The position numbers and the translations under genes are program-made. Below the pieces are notes generated by a model that had not been told where the DNA came from, did not search any database, and saw only the letters and a program-made list of their open reading frames with translations. Positions 61,001 to 64,000 of a stretch of 64,000 bases of DNA are shown here, piece by piece (position 1 is the stretch's first letter; the number at the start of each line of letters is the position of its first letter). Source of the stretch: Platycnemis pennipes (lineage: Eukaryota > Arthropoda > Insecta > Odonata > Platycnemididae); assembly GCA_933228895.1 (NCBI GenBank), contig OW121855.1, forward strand, positions 41,368,698 to 41,432,697, in the 5' to 3' direction.

Positions 61001-64000
61001 ACCGTTCGGTAGTATTAAGCTCTGTGGGATATTATAAAGTGTTTCCATTTTCACGTTGAATCGTTTGCACCAAGTTCAGAACCAAAAATGGTTGACGATA
61101 AAGGAACTAAAGGATGTACGTACTTTTAGGGATACGCAGCTGTAGATGAATTCATTGCAATCCGATATGATCAATTGGATTGTACAATTCATGAAAACCT
61201 TGCGCGTAATATACCACGTGCAATATACCTATATATTATATGAGATAAATATACTGCTAGCACTCCCTGCTCCACGATACAACATTTGGGGAGATGATTT
61301 AAAGTTGAGATCAGTGTCTTCATCAGTGATAGAAACGGAGTTGAGTAATGGGGGGTATATATTTTTTGGAAGGGTGGAGACAATCGCAGCGTCATTATCA
61401 GTCTGCTCCTGGCATAAGATGCCTAGGAGTGGTCAGATTGACGTCCAATCTGACGGATGGACCGCCATCAGAAGCTGCAGCATGTAGTGAAAAATACTAC
61501 CAAGAGAATTATAATTAAGGCGCTCAAGATGGGAATCCTATTCTCACTCCATGACGATAGAAAAATATTTCTTTGTTTAATAGTGGGGACCATTTTAAGC
61601 TATGCAAAACCTATTGCGAGAAACAGTGCTTTCTGTTGTGCTTACCATTGCACCAACGCACAGTCAATTTGTTCAAGGCATCTGATACTCCCAGTGGCAT
61701 GTATAATAAAATTTTACTCGATAACTATCAATTTCCATAGGAGAAATTACTGAAGTTGTTCTTGTAGGCTATAGATGGATGAAAGGAGCAATATGTTACA
61801 GTAGATGTTTAGCAGCACCGAAAAAATGTAGCAAGGAAATTTCATGTGACCATGATCATTCATTCTTCTAGAAAACAATATCTTAGTGCTATTAATACAT
61901 GCTTAGATGTCCGTTTTTTGGTGAAAAGGCGTAGTTTAATGTTTGATTTTGATCGATACTTTGATTATTGTGAATGGCTACATATTTTTCTTGGAAACAA
62001 AAATTGGTTAAAACGATTAGGTTAGTTAATATTGTACGGCAAAATTCCAATTTAATGACTATAAGTAAAACGCTTTCTAATCAAAAGAAAAGAAATATAC
62101 AATGGTCGTATTTCTCACAAAACATTTTTAATTGCACCCGACTAGGAAGAAAGTACTGCAGAGAGGTTAATTAACAGGTAGTTAGTCTCTATCTAATGGG
62201 CGAATAATTTTTTCTTCCTCTCTTCCCGGTTAGACCTTTGCTCCCATCTGTTCCTGAACTCTCCCTCTACAACTCACACAATTAAATACGACCACAAATG
62301 GCATGAATATTGATGTATTCACATTTATTTTCCCTCTCTCATCCTTCGATTTCCGTCACGTTAGCCCAAATCTACCGTCTCGTTAAATGTATCCCGGTTC
62401 CCGAATCCTGCATTCCCTCCTGTTTCCCTTTATTTCTACCACCATTCCTTTTTTTTAAATTGATCCTATCGCAGGAATCCCTCTCAGCATTTTTATCCGC
62501 ACTGCCTCCCCCTTGAATCGTATTTCATTCCCCTCCCAACCATTCCCCGCCTTCCCCCGGCCTTACTTTTAGGACTCTCCTATCCCTTCACCCAGAATCT
62601 ATGCTCTAACTTGCATTCTCTCACCCCATTATCCCCTTTCTCTTCTCTATCTTTCTCTCTCTCTTTCTCTCCCTCTGTGTCGAAAGTTTGCGTCCGTCCC
62701 GACGATTTCGTGAAATATTTCTCCTCGTGAATTATTTTTTTTTCCGCTATCTCTGCCGAGCTTGTTCGTGGCTGTTATTTTGAAGTATCGGTTCCGATTG
62801 TTAGCCACGATCGGAAATATTAGCTCGCCGTCGACTACGCCCGAAAAATTTCCAGGGTAGTGAAGCAAAATATAGTACCCTGTGTCCTGTGCGATGCGTT
62901 GAGGCATAAAGACAAATATGAGAACTGTGTGAACGATGGCATCGTTGATAGGAGTAGAGAGCAAAATACGAATAGACATCACAAGTTTGCTGATGGAGCA
63001 ATATTCTATCTACGTCCAGTATGATCAGGGCCATGCTCTCAGTCGAAAATACAGTCGGCTTCTAGCTTCGATTTTTGAATCTATTTTTTTTTCCTAACTC
63101 CTATGGACATCCTGACTGCTTTATTGAGAAGAGTAATCATATAATCTTCATTTTGAATATCATAAGCTACTGAACTGTTACAATTTTTTTACTTTTAATA
63201 TCGATGCATTATTTGTTGCCTAGCTATACTAGTGAGCATGTGTTGCAGAGACGACAGATTAATCGCCTCAGTCAAGAGGAGAACTAATTATTTATTGCAA
63301 TGCAATACCTTCAAAGGTCCCCTTTCAATACTACTTGGGTACCTTTATCTTTTTGGAGAGTTAAGCAGTCGTAACGGTATCCCTGTATATCCAGATTGCA
63401 TTAATATTTTGATGATATTTTAAATGAGGTGAATTGTCAGTATAAAATCTCCATCTTATTATAAATAGGTAATGAAACCTATACCTAACATAAACTATTG
63501 CAATGATATTTAGGGTACTCTGGTTATGGAACTTGAATATTTTGATTTTGAATAAAAAAATAACTTTTCTACAAGATAAATTATATAAAAAAACCTACTC
63601 AATCTTTTTAATAAACTTATGATACCATTAACCGGAAAAGACTGATCAGTTTAACATAGGTATCTCAAATTTAGAATATTTTCAAAGGCCGAAAGGCATT
63701 CAGTTTCTAGTAATTACATGCAGCGTGTCTTCATTTTTGCTTCACATAATTCATCCAATGATAAAGAGGGAAAATTCCTACAATCTAGAAATGAAAACCA
63801 GCATGGCGATGGACTCTGGATGAACTTCAGTGGCATGCATCTTATTCTCTCATAATCAGTAACCTGAGCTCGTTTATCCTTATCGGTATTAATATACTCC
63901 AGCTGAAGGCGATAGATAGCAATCTGTTCATTAACTGCTGACACTAACTATTAATATTCCAGTCATTATCTATTTTTGAATTTATGTACCCATGTACTAA
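58061..64000. other. No supported gene; AT-rich
   Basis: A TATATATAG run near 59567 next to gacgtcac (about 59589) could be promoter elements, but no exon follows. A CT-rich microsatellite lies at about 62635-62680. The 111-residue minus frame at 62647-62982 is not recognised. Confidence 0.45.

Noticed and set aside
62647..62982. 111-residue minus-strand open frame with fibronectin-like look
   Set aside because: No conserved motif, and it runs into a simple CT/GA repeat coding for Arg-Glu runs.
1..64000. CRISPR arrays, rRNA genes, prokaryotic operons
   Set aside because: No regularly spaced repeats, no rRNA-like sequence and no tightly packed long open frames were seen.

Overview
This is eukaryotic, AT-rich DNA, very probably from an arthropod with a large, repeat-filled genome. 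An insect is most likely, and hemimetabolous groups such as dragonflies, termites or roaches fit best. The sequence does not name the species. Long introns, tRNA-derived SINEs, an RTE-type LINE, Penelope-like elements and several small inverted-repeat transposons support this. There are no operons, ribosome binding sites or other signs of a prokaryote.

The one cellular gene I can support lies on the minus strand from 46778 down to 33714. It is the 3' part of a nose-resistant-to-fluoxetine-6-like (NRF-6-like) membrane acyltransferase. Four exons (46589-46778, 37981-38123, 35594-35702, 33714-33865) have consensus splice sites and matching phases, and together give 197 C-terminal residues. The 5' exons were not found; they lie in 46779-64000 unrecognised, or beyond the window.

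Elsewhere the DNA is mostly mobile-element debris. 1-3240 has a hAT-type MITE with an 8-bp target duplication, a SINE and a LINE 3' end, next to one copy of a 111-bp duplicated open segment. 8.5-13.0 kb has a SINE, a 230-bp MITE and a nearly complete but broken RTE-like LINE. 19.7-25.6 kb has three palindromic solo termini of a Penelope-like family plus a short LINE copy with its target duplication. 28-31 kb has two SINEs, a LINE remnant and a small fold-back element. Intron 1 of the visible gene part (38124-46588) holds a long (AT)n run, a MITE with 97-bp arms and a Penelope reverse transcriptase fragment ending about 100 bp from a splice donor. 46.8-64 kb is mostly unassigned, with a few CpG-rich blocks that could be promoters and one SINE.

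No system with a new coding function was seen. The most unusual structures are the palindromic Penelope termini with a hammerhead-like core, and the 111-bp duplicated open segment.
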